IMG/VR virus record: IMGVR_UViG_3300030099_006395
Coordinates: 39,430 to 103,429 of that record
Strand: one strand, 5' to 3'
Length of the DNA: 64,000 nt
Source of the DNA: a virus
A program made the translations under genes and the position numbers. Positions 25,312 to 33,836 of this stretch are shown piece by piece; position 1 is the stretch's first letter; the number at the start of each line of letters is the position of its first letter. Under the pieces are notes generated by a model. That model worked only from the letters and a program-made list of their open reading frames with translations. It did not search any database and was not told where the DNA came from.

Positions 25312-26311
25312 CACATTTGTTATTGCAGAAGCAGGAGCGAATCACGATAGAAAATTTGCACAAGCATTTAGATTAATAGATGTTGCGATTAAATCTGGAG
25401 CAGATGCAGTTAAGTTTCAGACATATTCCTCTGATACATTATATTCTAAATATACTCCTGATTTTGCTGGGCATAAAAATATACCTGAATTAATAAAAAG
25501 TATTGAGTTACCAAGAGAATGGCAAAAAGAATTAAAACTATATTGTGATGACAATGGCATTGAGTTTATGTCTACACCATTCGATGAAAGAGCAGTAGAC
25601 GAGTTATATGATTTAGGAGTAAAAAGGTTTAAGATTGCTGGGTTTGAATCTACAGATCCAAGATTAGTTAAGTATGTCGCATCTACAAAATTACCACTTA
25701 TAATTTCGTTGGGAATCGGAACTGATTTTAATACAATGGTTCAGATTAAAAATTGGATTTTAGAGGTAAACAATAATCCAGATATAACATTCCTTCATTG
25801 TAACAATGCATATCCAACACCATTTGAAGATATAAATTTAAAACATATGAGTAATATGATTTACAATGGATTAAAAGGTGTTATGAAATTTGGATTGTCA
25901 GACCATACTGAAGGCATACTAACACCACCAATAGCTGTTGCACTAGGAGCTGAAGTAATTGAAAAACATTATACTATAGACAGGAGTTTATCTGGTCCTG
26001 ATCATCCATTTGCTATAGAACCCGATGAATTAAAAGAGATGGTTAAGAATATTAGACTAGTAGAAAAAATGATGAATATAAAATCAGAACAATATACCAA
26101 AAGTGAAAAAGGTTTTTCGATGGCTAGAAGATCAGTAATTGTTAAAGGTGATGTTAAACAAGGTGATATTATAACTAAAGATAACATAACAACTAAAAGA
26201 CCATTATTGGAAGATTCAATACCAGCTGTAGAATATTATGAATTAATTGGTAAACATTTTACTAAAGATTTGGGAGATGATGTTATATTAACAAGGGATG
26301 ATGTAAAATGA
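25304..26311 (+). CDS. NeuB/PseI-type nonulosonic acid synthase with SAF domain
   Basis: A 335-residue full-length synthase: IAEAGANHDRKF, DAVKFQTYSSDTLY, FMSTPFDE, FKIAGFES, ISLGIGTD, FLHCNNAYPTPFEDI, GLSDHTEG, EKHYTIDRSLSGPDHPFAIEP. Residues ~280-335 (RRSVIVKGDVKQGDIITKDNI) are the SAF domain. DHPFAIEP and the general shape look more like PseI/LegI than the first copy. Together the two synthases suggest either two nonulosonic acids or a heterologous pair in which this SAF domain serves both. Confidence 0.9.
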   Translation: MSNTFVIAEAGANHDRKFAQAFRLIDVAIKSGADAVKFQTYSSDTLYSKYTPDFAGHKNIPELIKSIELPREWQKELKLYCDDNGIEFMSTPFDERAVDELYDLGVKRFKIAGFESTDPRLVKYVASTKLPLIISLGIGTDFNTMVQIKNWILEVNNNPDITFLHCNNAYPTPFEDINLKHMSNMIYNGLKGVMKFGLSDHTEGILTPPIAVALGAEVIEKHYTIDRSLSGPDHPFAIEPDELKEMVKNIRLVEKMMNIKSEQYTKSEKGFSMARRSVIVKGDVKQGDIITKDNITTKRPLLEDSIPAVEYYELIGKHFTKDLGDDVILTRDDVK

Positions 26312-27531
26312 ATATTTTAATTACATCTATTTCTACAAAAGTATTATTAGTTAAACAATTTAAAAAAACAGCTACTAACTTTTCTGATGTAACAATATTC
26401 GCAGGAGATGTAGATTCAGATGCTGTAGGGTTGATGTATTCTGATAAACATTTAATTTTACCAAAAGATAAAGATTTAGACTTCATTGATAAAATGTTGG
26501 ACATATGTTTAGAAAATAATATTGAATTAATAATCCCAACGAGAGATGAAGAGTTACCACTTTTTGCTAAGAATGTAAAAAAATTCAATGAATGTGGTTG
26601 TTCTGTTTTGGTATCATCGTTGGAGACTATAAATATTTGTCAGAATAAAAGTGAATTTTTTAGGTTTTGTGAAGATAATAAAATAAATGTTCCTAAAACA
26701 TATTGGAATTGTGATGATATAGTTTATCCATCTTTTGTAAAGCCCGTGTATGGTAAAGCTAGTAAAGGTGTTTTTAAAATATCAAATGATAAAGATCTTT
26801 CAAAATTAAATGATGGGATGATTGTACAAGAATATATAGATTGGCAAGAGTACACTATAGATTTATTTTCAGATTTCGAATCTAATATTATTTCTGTAAT
26901 TCCAAGAAAAAGAATAAAAATACTTAATGGTGAATCTCATATAGGTGAAACAGAAAATAATGAACACATAATAAATGAATCAATAAATCTTGCTAATAAA
27001 TTAAAATTAATTGGACATAATGTAATTCAATGTTTTTATAAAGATGGGATTGTAAAATTTATAGAAGTCAATCCTAGATATGGTGGTGCATCTAATTTAA
27101 GTTTCAAGAGTGGTGCAAATACACCAGAATTTTTAATAAAATTACTAAAAGGTGAAAAAATCAAAAGTCAAATTAAAGATTTTAAAGATGGTTTAAAAAT
27201 GTATCGTCATTCAACAGATGTATTTGTGAATGAAAATATATCAAATAAAGTCTTTTGTATTGATATTGATGGAACTATATGTACAGAGGACTGTAAATAT
27301 GAAGAAGCTAAACCAATAACTAAAGTAATTGATAAAATTAATAAATTATATGAAAAAAATGTTATCAAATTATTTACTGCAAGAGGAGCTGAAAGTGGAT
27401 TTGATTGGAAACCTTTAACTGAAAAACAATTAAATGAGTGGGGTGTTAAATACCATAATTTAATTATGGGTAAACCATATGCTGATTATTATGTTGATAA
27501 TAAAGCAATAGATGTATTGGATTGGGTATGA
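26308..27531 (+). CDS. ATP-grasp enzyme fused to a HAD phosphatase
   Basis: Residues 1-~300 are ATP-grasp: SFVKPVYGKASKGVFKI (ATP loop), MIVQEYIDWQEYTIDLF and VKFIEVNPRYGGAS (metal Glu/Asn). Residues ~312-407 are a HAD domain: VFCIDIDGTICTE (nucleophile Asp and acid Asp), KLFTARGAE (Thr) and MGKPYADYYVDNKAIDVLDW (Asp-Asp end motif). ATP-grasp ligases join carboxylates to amines; the HAD part may be a sugar-phosphate phosphatase. Such a pair could activate or amidate the nonulosonic acid and remove its phosphate. Four-base overlap with the acetyltransferase. Confidence 0.82.
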   Translation: MNILITSISTKVLLVKQFKKTATNFSDVTIFAGDVDSDAVGLMYSDKHLILPKDKDLDFIDKMLDICLENNIELIIPTRDEELPLFAKNVKKFNECGCSVLVSSLETINICQNKSEFFRFCEDNKINVPKTYWNCDDIVYPSFVKPVYGKASKGVFKISNDKDLSKLNDGMIVQEYIDWQEYTIDLFSDFESNIISVIPRKRIKILNGESHIGETENNEHIINESINLANKLKLIGHNVIQCFYKDGIVKFIEVNPRYGGASNLSFKSGANTPEFLIKLLKGEKIKSQIKDFKDGLKMYRHSTDVFVNENISNKVFCIDIDGTICTEDCKYEEAKPITKVIDKINKLYEKNVIKLFTARGAESGFDWKPLTEKQLNEWGVKYHNLIMGKPYADYYVDNKAIDVLDWV

Positions 27532-28025
27532 AATATAAATTAGGAACTATAGAAAAAAATAATATCGAGTTTATTAGAACATTGAGAAATAATCAAATGG
27601 ATATCTTGAGACAATTTAAATTAATTAATTCGGTGGAACAAGAAGAATATTTTAATAAAGTACATAAAGATAATACACAGATATTATTTTCTATTTTGGA
27701 TAATGATAGTTTTATTGGGTATTGTGGATTGACTAATATTAATTATATCTATGGAACTGCAGAAATATCATTTATAGTTGATACTGATGATTATGAAAAT
27801 GTATTTTTGTTTGTGTTAAATGAATTGAGTAAACATGCATTTAATGTTTTGAATTTAAATAAAATTTGGACAGAAACATATGAATTTAGAAAAAACCACA
27901 TAAACATAATAGAATCTTTTGGAATGAAACAAGAAGGCATATTAAGAGAACATGTTTATAAAAAAGGGAAAAGGTACAATAGTATTGTACATTCATTATT
28001 GAAGAGGGAATATGGAACAATTTAA
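27528..28025 (+). CDS. PseH-like GNAT N-acetyltransferase
   Basis: ATG 27528 is preferred over the TTG at 27522 (ATGA coupling to the ATP-grasp gene). The 165-residue protein has FIRTLRNNQMDILRQF, FIGYCGLTNINYIYGTAEISFIV and a late RKNHINIIESFGMKQEGILREHVYKKGKR, the RimJ/PseH-type GNAT layout. It would N-acetylate the 4-amino sugar before hydrolysis and condensation. This supplies the third step of the pathway. Confidence 0.82.
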   Translation: MKYKLGTIEKNNIEFIRTLRNNQMDILRQFKLINSVEQEEYFNKVHKDNTQILFSILDNDSFIGYCGLTNINYIYGTAEISFIVDTDDYENVFLFVLNELSKHAFNVLNLNKIWTETYEFRKNHINIIESFGMKQEGILREHVYKKGKRYNSIVHSLLKREYGTI

Positions 28026-28938
28026 AGATAAAAATATATTAGTGACAGGTGGTTGTGGTGTAATTGGTAGAGAACTTATAGCTAAGTTAGTTTTGTTTGG
28101 TGCAAACGTGAGATGTGTAGATTTTGTTGATTTACCAACAGAGTTAGAAAAATTACCTATTGAATTTTATAAAGTAGATTTATCCGATTCAAAATCACAA
28201 TTTTTATTTAGGTACAATCCTGATTATGTTTTTCATTTAGCAGCTGATTTTGAAAGAAGTACTGAAAGTTTTGACTTTTGGGATTCTAATTTTAACAACA
28301 ATGTATTAGCATCTAGGAACTTATTAAACAAGGTAATGAATTGCACTAATTTAAAAAAGATAGTTTTTGCATCAAGTTATTTAATTTATGATAAAGATTT
28401 GTATACCAATGATTTAACTTTCTTGAAAGAAACTGATGTTATACAACCAAGAAATTTATGTGGTATTGCAAAATTACAAACAGAAACAGACTTAAATTTT
28501 ATAAATGAATTTAAAGATATAGATATAGCGAGTGCTAGAATATTTAGAGTTTATGGTAGAGGTTCAAGAGATATAATATCAAGATGGGTTGAAGATGCAT
28601 ATAATAATAAAACTATAAAAGTGTTTAGTAAAGACAATAGTTTTGATTATATATACGCTGAAGATGTAGCAGATGGATTAATACAGATATGTAAAAGAAA
28701 TCTTAAACATAAAGTTTATAATATAGGTACAGGAAATTCTGTACCAATTCATAGAATTGTAGATATATTAAAAAATAAATTTGCAAATCTAAAAATTGAT
28801 TTTGTAGATGATGTTATATTTCCTGAACAGAGTGGTGCACATATGGGTAGATTATATGAAGAAACTATGTGGCAATCTAAATATGATATTGAAAAAGGAA
28901 TTGATAAAGTCATATCTCATATGGGAGAAAATAAATGA
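28012..28938 (+). CDS. Extended SDR-family NAD-sugar epimerase/dehydratase, catalytic Tyr missing
   Basis: A 308-residue protein: NILVTGGCGVIGREL, YVFHLAADFERS, IVFASSYLIYD, then NLCGIAKLQTE where the active-site Y-x-x-x-K should be: Lys is present but the Tyr position is Cys. RIFRVYGRGSRD and FDYIYAEDVADGLI follow, as in epimerases. It uses NAD(P) to alter an NDP-sugar; the missing Tyr may mean altered chemistry or a non-redox role. Overlaps the GNAT gene by 14 bases. Confidence 0.75.
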   Translation: MEQFKDKNILVTGGCGVIGRELIAKLVLFGANVRCVDFVDLPTELEKLPIEFYKVDLSDSKSQFLFRYNPDYVFHLAADFERSTESFDFWDSNFNNNVLASRNLLNKVMNCTNLKKIVFASSYLIYDKDLYTNDLTFLKETDVIQPRNLCGIAKLQTETDLNFINEFKDIDIASARIFRVYGRGSRDIISRWVEDAYNNKTIKVFSKDNSFDYIYAEDVADGLIQICKRNLKHKVYNIGTGNSVPIHRIVDILKNKFANLKIDFVDDVIFPEQSGAHMGRLYEETMWQSKYDIEKGIDKVISHMGENK

Positions 28939-29660
28939 TAAAATCAGTTAAATTCATGTCAACTGAAGTAACCAACAATACTTTTGTTGATAAATTTCAG
29001 GATAAAAAAATATTAGTTATGGGTTCAGGACCATCTGTTAATGAATTAAATTGGGAAAATTTAGATTATGACGGTATTGTTACTTGTAATAATTTTTTTA
29101 GGAATGATAGAGTTTTATCTCAAGCAGATAAAATATTACATATTTCATTTCAAAGAATTGTTGATTTAAATAATGAAACATTAATATCATTTTTAGATAA
29201 TAATCCTAAATGTACAATTGGTTTTGATTCATACACTTTATGGGATGCGAATCCAGAATTTAATAAAAAATATAAAAATAGAATTTGTGGTTATGATACT
29301 GTTAGATGTTCTAATAATCATGACGGAGTTGGTGGTAGATTATCTTATTTTACTATAGCGTGGAAACCATCTGATTTGTATTTCATAGGATTAGATGGAT
29401 TTTCTGAAAATATGAAAAATGATCCACCTAATGCATTTAGAGATTGGATAAAAGGATCTGCTGATAGTCATTATGATCATAGTCAAATTAAAACTTCTCA
29501 TTCTGAATTTGCCGATTATGTTTATAATTTTTCTAAAGAACATAATATAAATATCTATAATTTGGGTGAAGGTTTACAATACAATGTTTTAACTGAATTT
29601 AGTGAGAAATTATTTCCATTACCTAAAAATATAAAAAATAAATTAAAGGAGTCTAAATGA
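28935..29660 (+). CDS. GT42/DUF115-like putative sialyltransferase
   Basis: A 241-residue protein: ILVMGSGPSVNELNWENLDYDGIVTCNNFF (CMP-binding GxGPSL start), GGRLSYFTIAWKPSDLYFIGLDGFSEN and DHSQIKTSHSEFADYVYNFSKEHNINIYNLGEG. The order and the late His-bearing stretch are what I remember of CstII-type (GT42) sialyltransferases and related DUF115 proteins. Next to a CMP-sugar synthetase and NeuB genes, transfer of a nonulosonic acid from CMP is the natural hypothesis. Not proven from sequence alone. Confidence 0.6.
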   Translation: MIKSVKFMSTEVTNNTFVDKFQDKKILVMGSGPSVNELNWENLDYDGIVTCNNFFRNDRVLSQADKILHISFQRIVDLNNETLISFLDNNPKCTIGFDSYTLWDANPEFNKKYKNRICGYDTVRCSNNHDGVGGRLSYFTIAWKPSDLYFIGLDGFSENMKNDPPNAFRDWIKGSADSHYDHSQIKTSHSEFADYVYNFSKEHNINIYNLGEGLQYNVLTEFSEKLFPLPKNIKNKLKESK

Positions 29661-30331
29661 AAAATATAAATGATGTATGTGTACTAATACAGGCAAGGTT
29701 AGGTTCAACACGAGTACCAGGTAAAATGTTAAGACCATTTGCTGGAACTACACTTGTAGATATTTTGTTTGAAAAATTAAAATTATCAAAAGTTATTCCT
29801 CAAGATAATATTTATTTTTCAGCGTATGAGAAAGAATTAAAAGAAGTTGGTAACAAACATAATATTAATATATTTGATAGAAGTGAAGCTTCAGCATTTT
29901 CAGAGGGAGAACCTTTATCAGAAATATATGAGTGGTATAATAAGTTGCCATTTAAATATGTTGTGTTAATCAGTGCATGTAATCCTTTGTTAAAAATAGA
30001 GACGATAGATTCTTTTGTAGAAAGTTTTTTAAATTCAGATAAAGAAGGTGGATTTGCTGTATTTGAAAAAAAGACATACTATTGGGATAAGAATGGAAAG
30101 CCAATAACAAATTGGGATGGTGCAACTATAATGAATACTAAATTTGTAGAACCTATATATGAAGCTGCTCATTGTTTATATGCAAGTAGAATGGATATAA
30201 TAGGTAGAGGTCATTGGATGGATACTAAATCACCACCAGAACCTGAATTATTTACTATGGAAGAGTTAGAGGCATTTGATATTGATTATGAATGGCAATT
30301 TAAATTAGGTGAGGAATTATATAATGGATAA
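29657..30331 (+). CDS. CMP-nonulosonic acid synthetase-like nucleotidyltransferase
   Basis: A 224-residue GT-A-like nucleotidyltransferase: VCVLIQARLGSTRVPGKMLRPFAGTTLVDI (the QARxxSxRxPGK triphosphate loop of NeuA/PseF/SpsF) and VVLISACNPLLKIETIDSF (the ACNPL segment where family members have the nucleotide-base contact). It would activate the nine-carbon sugar with CTP for the transferase encoded just upstream. Slightly short and with a long Trp-rich insertion (YYWDKNGKPITNWDG). Four-base overlap with both neighbours. Confidence 0.8.
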   Translation: MKNINDVCVLIQARLGSTRVPGKMLRPFAGTTLVDILFEKLKLSKVIPQDNIYFSAYEKELKEVGNKHNINIFDRSEASAFSEGEPLSEIYEWYNKLPFKYVVLISACNPLLKIETIDSFVESFLNSDKEGGFAVFEKKTYYWDKNGKPITNWDGATIMNTKFVEPIYEAAHCLYASRMDIIGRGHWMDTKSPPEPELFTMEELEAFDIDYEWQFKLGEELYNG

Positions 30332-31931
30332 ATTATTTGCATTAGGAGTTGGAGAATCTGTTAGGTTTTACGAAAAACAAATACCAGGTATATTTGAAAA
30401 ATATAAAACAATAACTCTACATAATGGTTTTATAAAATTATATGATAAGTTCGGTAAGTATACAGATTACTATACTTGGGGAGATCCTTTTGGTGCATTA
30501 CATACTTTAAGATATTTAAATACTATTGATGTTATTAAAACAAAGATATTAATACCAAGCACTATGTTAGGAACATATGAAGATTTTAGAAAATATCACG
30601 GAACAAGTAGAATTTCTCAAGATAATAAATGGGATGAATATAAATCTTTAATATTTAAACTATACAATAAAGGTTTTACAATTTTTGAAATACCGACAGG
30701 TACAATGAAAGAAAAAAATTATTCTGTTGAAGAAAGATTTAATGGTAATAAAATGGTGATGGGAACTTGGAAATGGACTGGAGACGCTTCTGAAGAAAGA
30801 TGTACAACAGAGACTAAATTGACATCTTTAATATTTCCATTAGCTCACTATTTAGATTTTGATGAGGTTGATGTTTTAGGTTTTGATTTAATAGGTGGTA
30901 GGTTTTATGATAAGATAGAAGGTGTTCCATCAGACCCATGGCCAAAACATCAATTACCACTATTGGTTGAAAATATGAATGTATGGAATAGTTGGAAAGA
31001 ATATCATAATATAGATTTAATTAGTGTTGTGAATGATGATTTAACTATAAATAATCAAGCTTTGGAATACAAAGACATTTCTGAATTTAAATTAAAAACA
31101 TGGTCTGAATATTATAAAGAATGTAAAAAGGTTTATGGTGATTCTGATACTGATATAAACGATTTAACTATTCATACTAAACATTTTAAAGATGAAAAAT
31201 ATAATAATTTAATAACATCATTGAGAAATAAATTAGATGTGTTGTATCAAAATGAATCTAATTATGAATGGAAAAATGTTGCTATGGGTTTAAATGATAT
31301 ATTTATGGTTGAAGATGAATTAAAACCTTTAGTTGAAGAATATTTAATCCCATATTTAGAAAAAAATATATTTGGTTGTTATGTACATTGTGATAATATA
31401 AAAATATATAAAACACCACAAGTAAATTCACAAGAATCAAGTTCTTGGGTGTGGCATATTGATAATAATCCTGTTGAACAAATGAAAGTTATGATATACA
31501 TAAATGATGTAAATAAAGAATCAGGAGCATTTAGATATTTAAAAAAAGATAATGGTGGTGTTAAGTTATTGTCTACGCGGAGAGATTATCAAAATTGGAA
31601 AGAAACTTATCAAGAAGAAATATTTGAAAAATTCGGTCGTAAGTGGAATGGAACAAGAACACCTGATAGTATATTGAATGACTTTATTCAGAATGAAAAT
31701 TGTGAGATTGTAGATATAGAAGATAAGGCAGGAACTGCAATTATCTTTGATAACAATTGTATTCATAAAGGAACAATACCAACAAATGGTTTCAGATATG
31801 CGATGACTATTCAATTTAAACCTGTAAATAAAAAATTAGTACCTGTATTTGATAAAAAATATGTAGGTAATGGATGGAAACATGTAACATTCCATAAAGA
31901 CCCAGAAATAATAAAACCAATGGATTATTAA
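30324..31931 (+). CDS. Two-domain protein: unknown N-domain plus 2-oxoglutarate/Fe(II) oxygenase
   Basis: Start ATG 30324 (not GTG 30309). Residues 1-~290 are unlike anything I can name but have LFALGVGESVRFYEK, ILIPSTMLG and VLGFDLIGGRFYD, reminiscent of the DUF115/sialyltransferase-type Rossmann fold two genes upstream. Residues ~330-535 hold VWHIDNNP (H-x-D), CIHKGTI (second His) and GFRYAMTIQF (Arg), the metal and 2-oxoglutarate residues of PhyH-like dioxygenases. A hydroxylated or oxidised sugar is a possible product. An uncommon fusion. Confidence 0.7.
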   Translation: MDKLFALGVGESVRFYEKQIPGIFEKYKTITLHNGFIKLYDKFGKYTDYYTWGDPFGALHTLRYLNTIDVIKTKILIPSTMLGTYEDFRKYHGTSRISQDNKWDEYKSLIFKLYNKGFTIFEIPTGTMKEKNYSVEERFNGNKMVMGTWKWTGDASEERCTTETKLTSLIFPLAHYLDFDEVDVLGFDLIGGRFYDKIEGVPSDPWPKHQLPLLVENMNVWNSWKEYHNIDLISVVNDDLTINNQALEYKDISEFKLKTWSEYYKECKKVYGDSDTDINDLTIHTKHFKDEKYNNLITSLRNKLDVLYQNESNYEWKNVAMGLNDIFMVEDELKPLVEEYLIPYLEKNIFGCYVHCDNIKIYKTPQVNSQESSSWVWHIDNNPVEQMKVMIYINDVNKESGAFRYLKKDNGGVKLLSTRRDYQNWKETYQEEIFEKFGRKWNGTRTPDSILNDFIQNENCEIVDIEDKAGTAIIFDNNCIHKGTIPTNGFRYAMTIQFKPVNKKLVPVFDKKYVGNGWKHVTFHKDPEIIKPMDY

Positions 31932-31932
31932 T

Positions 31933-32637
31933 ATGAGAAAAATATTTTTAGATTGTGGAGCATACAATGGTTGTTCTGTAGAATTGTTTACTAAAATGTA
32001 TGATGATTATGAGGAATATGAGGTATTCTCATTCGAAGCAAATAGGGGATTGAGTAATCAGATATGGTCTACAGCAAAAAAGTATAAATTTAAAAACTTT
32101 ACATTAATTAATGAAGCTGTGTGGATTTCTAGTGGAATAAAATATTTTGTTGGATCACGATTAGTTGATTTAAAAAATGATACTGATGATGCTACTTTAG
32201 TTAAAAGTTACGAAGAAATAACTTTAATGTACGAACAGGAGCAAACAGACACAGGTCAACCTAGAGGTAATTTACAGACTTTAGATTTTTCTAAATTTAT
32301 ACTTGACAATTTTGATAAAAATGATTATATAATTTTAAAAATGGACATTGAAGGAGCAGAATATAAAGTTATTGATAAAATGTTTAATGATGATTCTCTA
32401 AAGTATATTTCTAAATTTTATGGAGAATTACATGGTACTAAAAAAGGATTTAATCAAAATGATACCAATAAATTTTTTAAACAAATCTACTCTAATAATT
32501 TAAGGATGTTTAATTGGGATAGTATGCAAGGAGAAATAAGTGATTTAGAAATAGTACCAAATAATACAGAAAATTCATTTGAAATTAGCGGTTCATGTAA
32601 TAGATTATGTCATTCATATAAAAAAATAGAGGATTAA
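31933..32637 (+). CDS. FkbM-family methyltransferase, second copy
   Basis: A 234-residue protein: KIFLDCGAYNGCSVELFT (SAM loop), EVFSFEANRGLSNQI, DYIILKMDIEGAEYKVIDKM (FkbM D-I-E-G-A-E motif) and a late KFYGELHGTK. Probably methylates a sugar hydroxyl made by this cluster. It begins one base after the dioxygenase stop and is followed after two bases by a glycosyltransferase. Confidence 0.85.
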   Translation: MRKIFLDCGAYNGCSVELFTKMYDDYEEYEVFSFEANRGLSNQIWSTAKKYKFKNFTLINEAVWISSGIKYFVGSRLVDLKNDTDDATLVKSYEEITLMYEQEQTDTGQPRGNLQTLDFSKFILDNFDKNDYIILKMDIEGAEYKVIDKMFNDDSLKYISKFYGELHGTKKGFNQNDTNKFFKQIYSNNLRMFNWDSMQGEISDLEIVPNNTENSFEISGSCNRLCHSYKKIED

Positions 32638-32639
32638 CA

Positions 32640-33836
32640 ATGGAAAAAATAACATTTTGTATACCAAGTAAAAACAATAAAAGATATCTTGAAGCTTGTA
32701 TACCTTCAATAAGAAAAAACTCGTATCGTGGAGACCATGATATAATTGTGTTTGTCGACGCTGACAACGATGGAACCGTTGAATGGTTAGAATCAGTTAA
32801 GGATAAATATAATTTAAAATACATAGTCAATGATACAGGTAAATTATATGGTATTGGAAAGGCATATGATAAATGTGTAGAAGAATCCACAACAGATATT
32901 TTTATGATATTCCATGCAGATATGATGTTAGGTAGAGATGCAGATTTAGAAGCATTTAAATATCTTGATAGAAAGAAAGTTGTATGTGCTACGAGAATAG
33001 AACCACCACTGCATCCAGAAGGACCTGAAAAGATAGTAAAAGACTTTGGTATGTGGCCAGAAAAAGATATTGAGGATGGTTGGAAAGATAAAGACTTTGA
33101 TGTATTTGTTGACATAATGAGATCAAAAAATGAAAATAAAATAACAAAAGGTTGTTTTGCACCATGGATGATGTACAAGGATGAATTTTTAGAGATGGGT
33201 GGTCATGACCCAAGATTTGCTTCAGCTCGTGAAGATTCAGATGTGTTTAACAGATTAGTTTTAAGTGGTTTTGATTTGATACAATCTTGGCAAAGTTTTG
33301 TGTATCATTTAACAGCTAGAGCTGGACAATTTCAACATGGAAAATTGACACAAGACCATAGTCAAAAGTCTGAAGAGTGGAGAAAGCTTATGAGTAATTC
33401 AACGAGAGAGTTTTTCAGAAAATGGGGAAGTACGGTAAATCACGACCAATATATGATGCCGATAATATCACCAAAATATGATATTGGGTTTGTAGTTAAA
33501 AATTGTAATGAACATTTGTTGGGTATTTTAGAACCTTGGTGTTCTACAATCTATGTCGATTGTGAAATTGAAAAATATATAGAGAGTGAACAACCTAATA
33601 CAACAGATAATTTAACTAAAAAAATATTATCTATACATTCCGAAAAACAAAATGACATAGTTGTCAGTTTTGATGGATTAAAATTAACAAATGAAGAATT
33701 TCAATTTATACAACAGTTACCACTTGTTATTAAAGATAGTGGTGAGATCGGTAATATGGAATATAGTATATTTGAAATACAAATTAACAAATTAAAAACT
33801 TATGAGGAGGATCTAATAAAATGCCATATGATGTAG
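32640..33836 (+). CDS. Family 2 glycosyltransferase with C-terminal extension
   Basis: A 398-residue protein; the first ~260 residues are GT2: ITFCIPSKNNKRYLEACIPSIRKN, HDIIVFVDADNDGTVEWL, IFMIFHADMML (DxD-like H-A-D-M) and GGHDPRFASAREDSDVFNRLVLSG (acceptor E-D-x-D). The remaining ~140 residues (IVVSFDGLKLTNEEFQFIQQ) are unknown. Ends 16 bases inside the next gene. Likely adds one sugar to the glycan built by this cluster. Confidence 0.83.
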   Translation: MEKITFCIPSKNNKRYLEACIPSIRKNSYRGDHDIIVFVDADNDGTVEWLESVKDKYNLKYIVNDTGKLYGIGKAYDKCVEESTTDIFMIFHADMMLGRDADLEAFKYLDRKKVVCATRIEPPLHPEGPEKIVKDFGMWPEKDIEDGWKDKDFDVFVDIMRSKNENKITKGCFAPWMMYKDEFLEMGGHDPRFASAREDSDVFNRLVLSGFDLIQSWQSFVYHLTARAGQFQHGKLTQDHSQKSEEWRKLMSNSTREFFRKWGSTVNHDQYMMPIISPKYDIGFVVKNCNEHLLGILEPWCSTIYVDCEIEKYIESEQPNTTDNLTKKILSIHSEKQNDIVVSFDGLKLTNEEFQFIQQLPLVIKDSGEIGNMEYSIFEIQINKLKTYEEDLIKCHMM

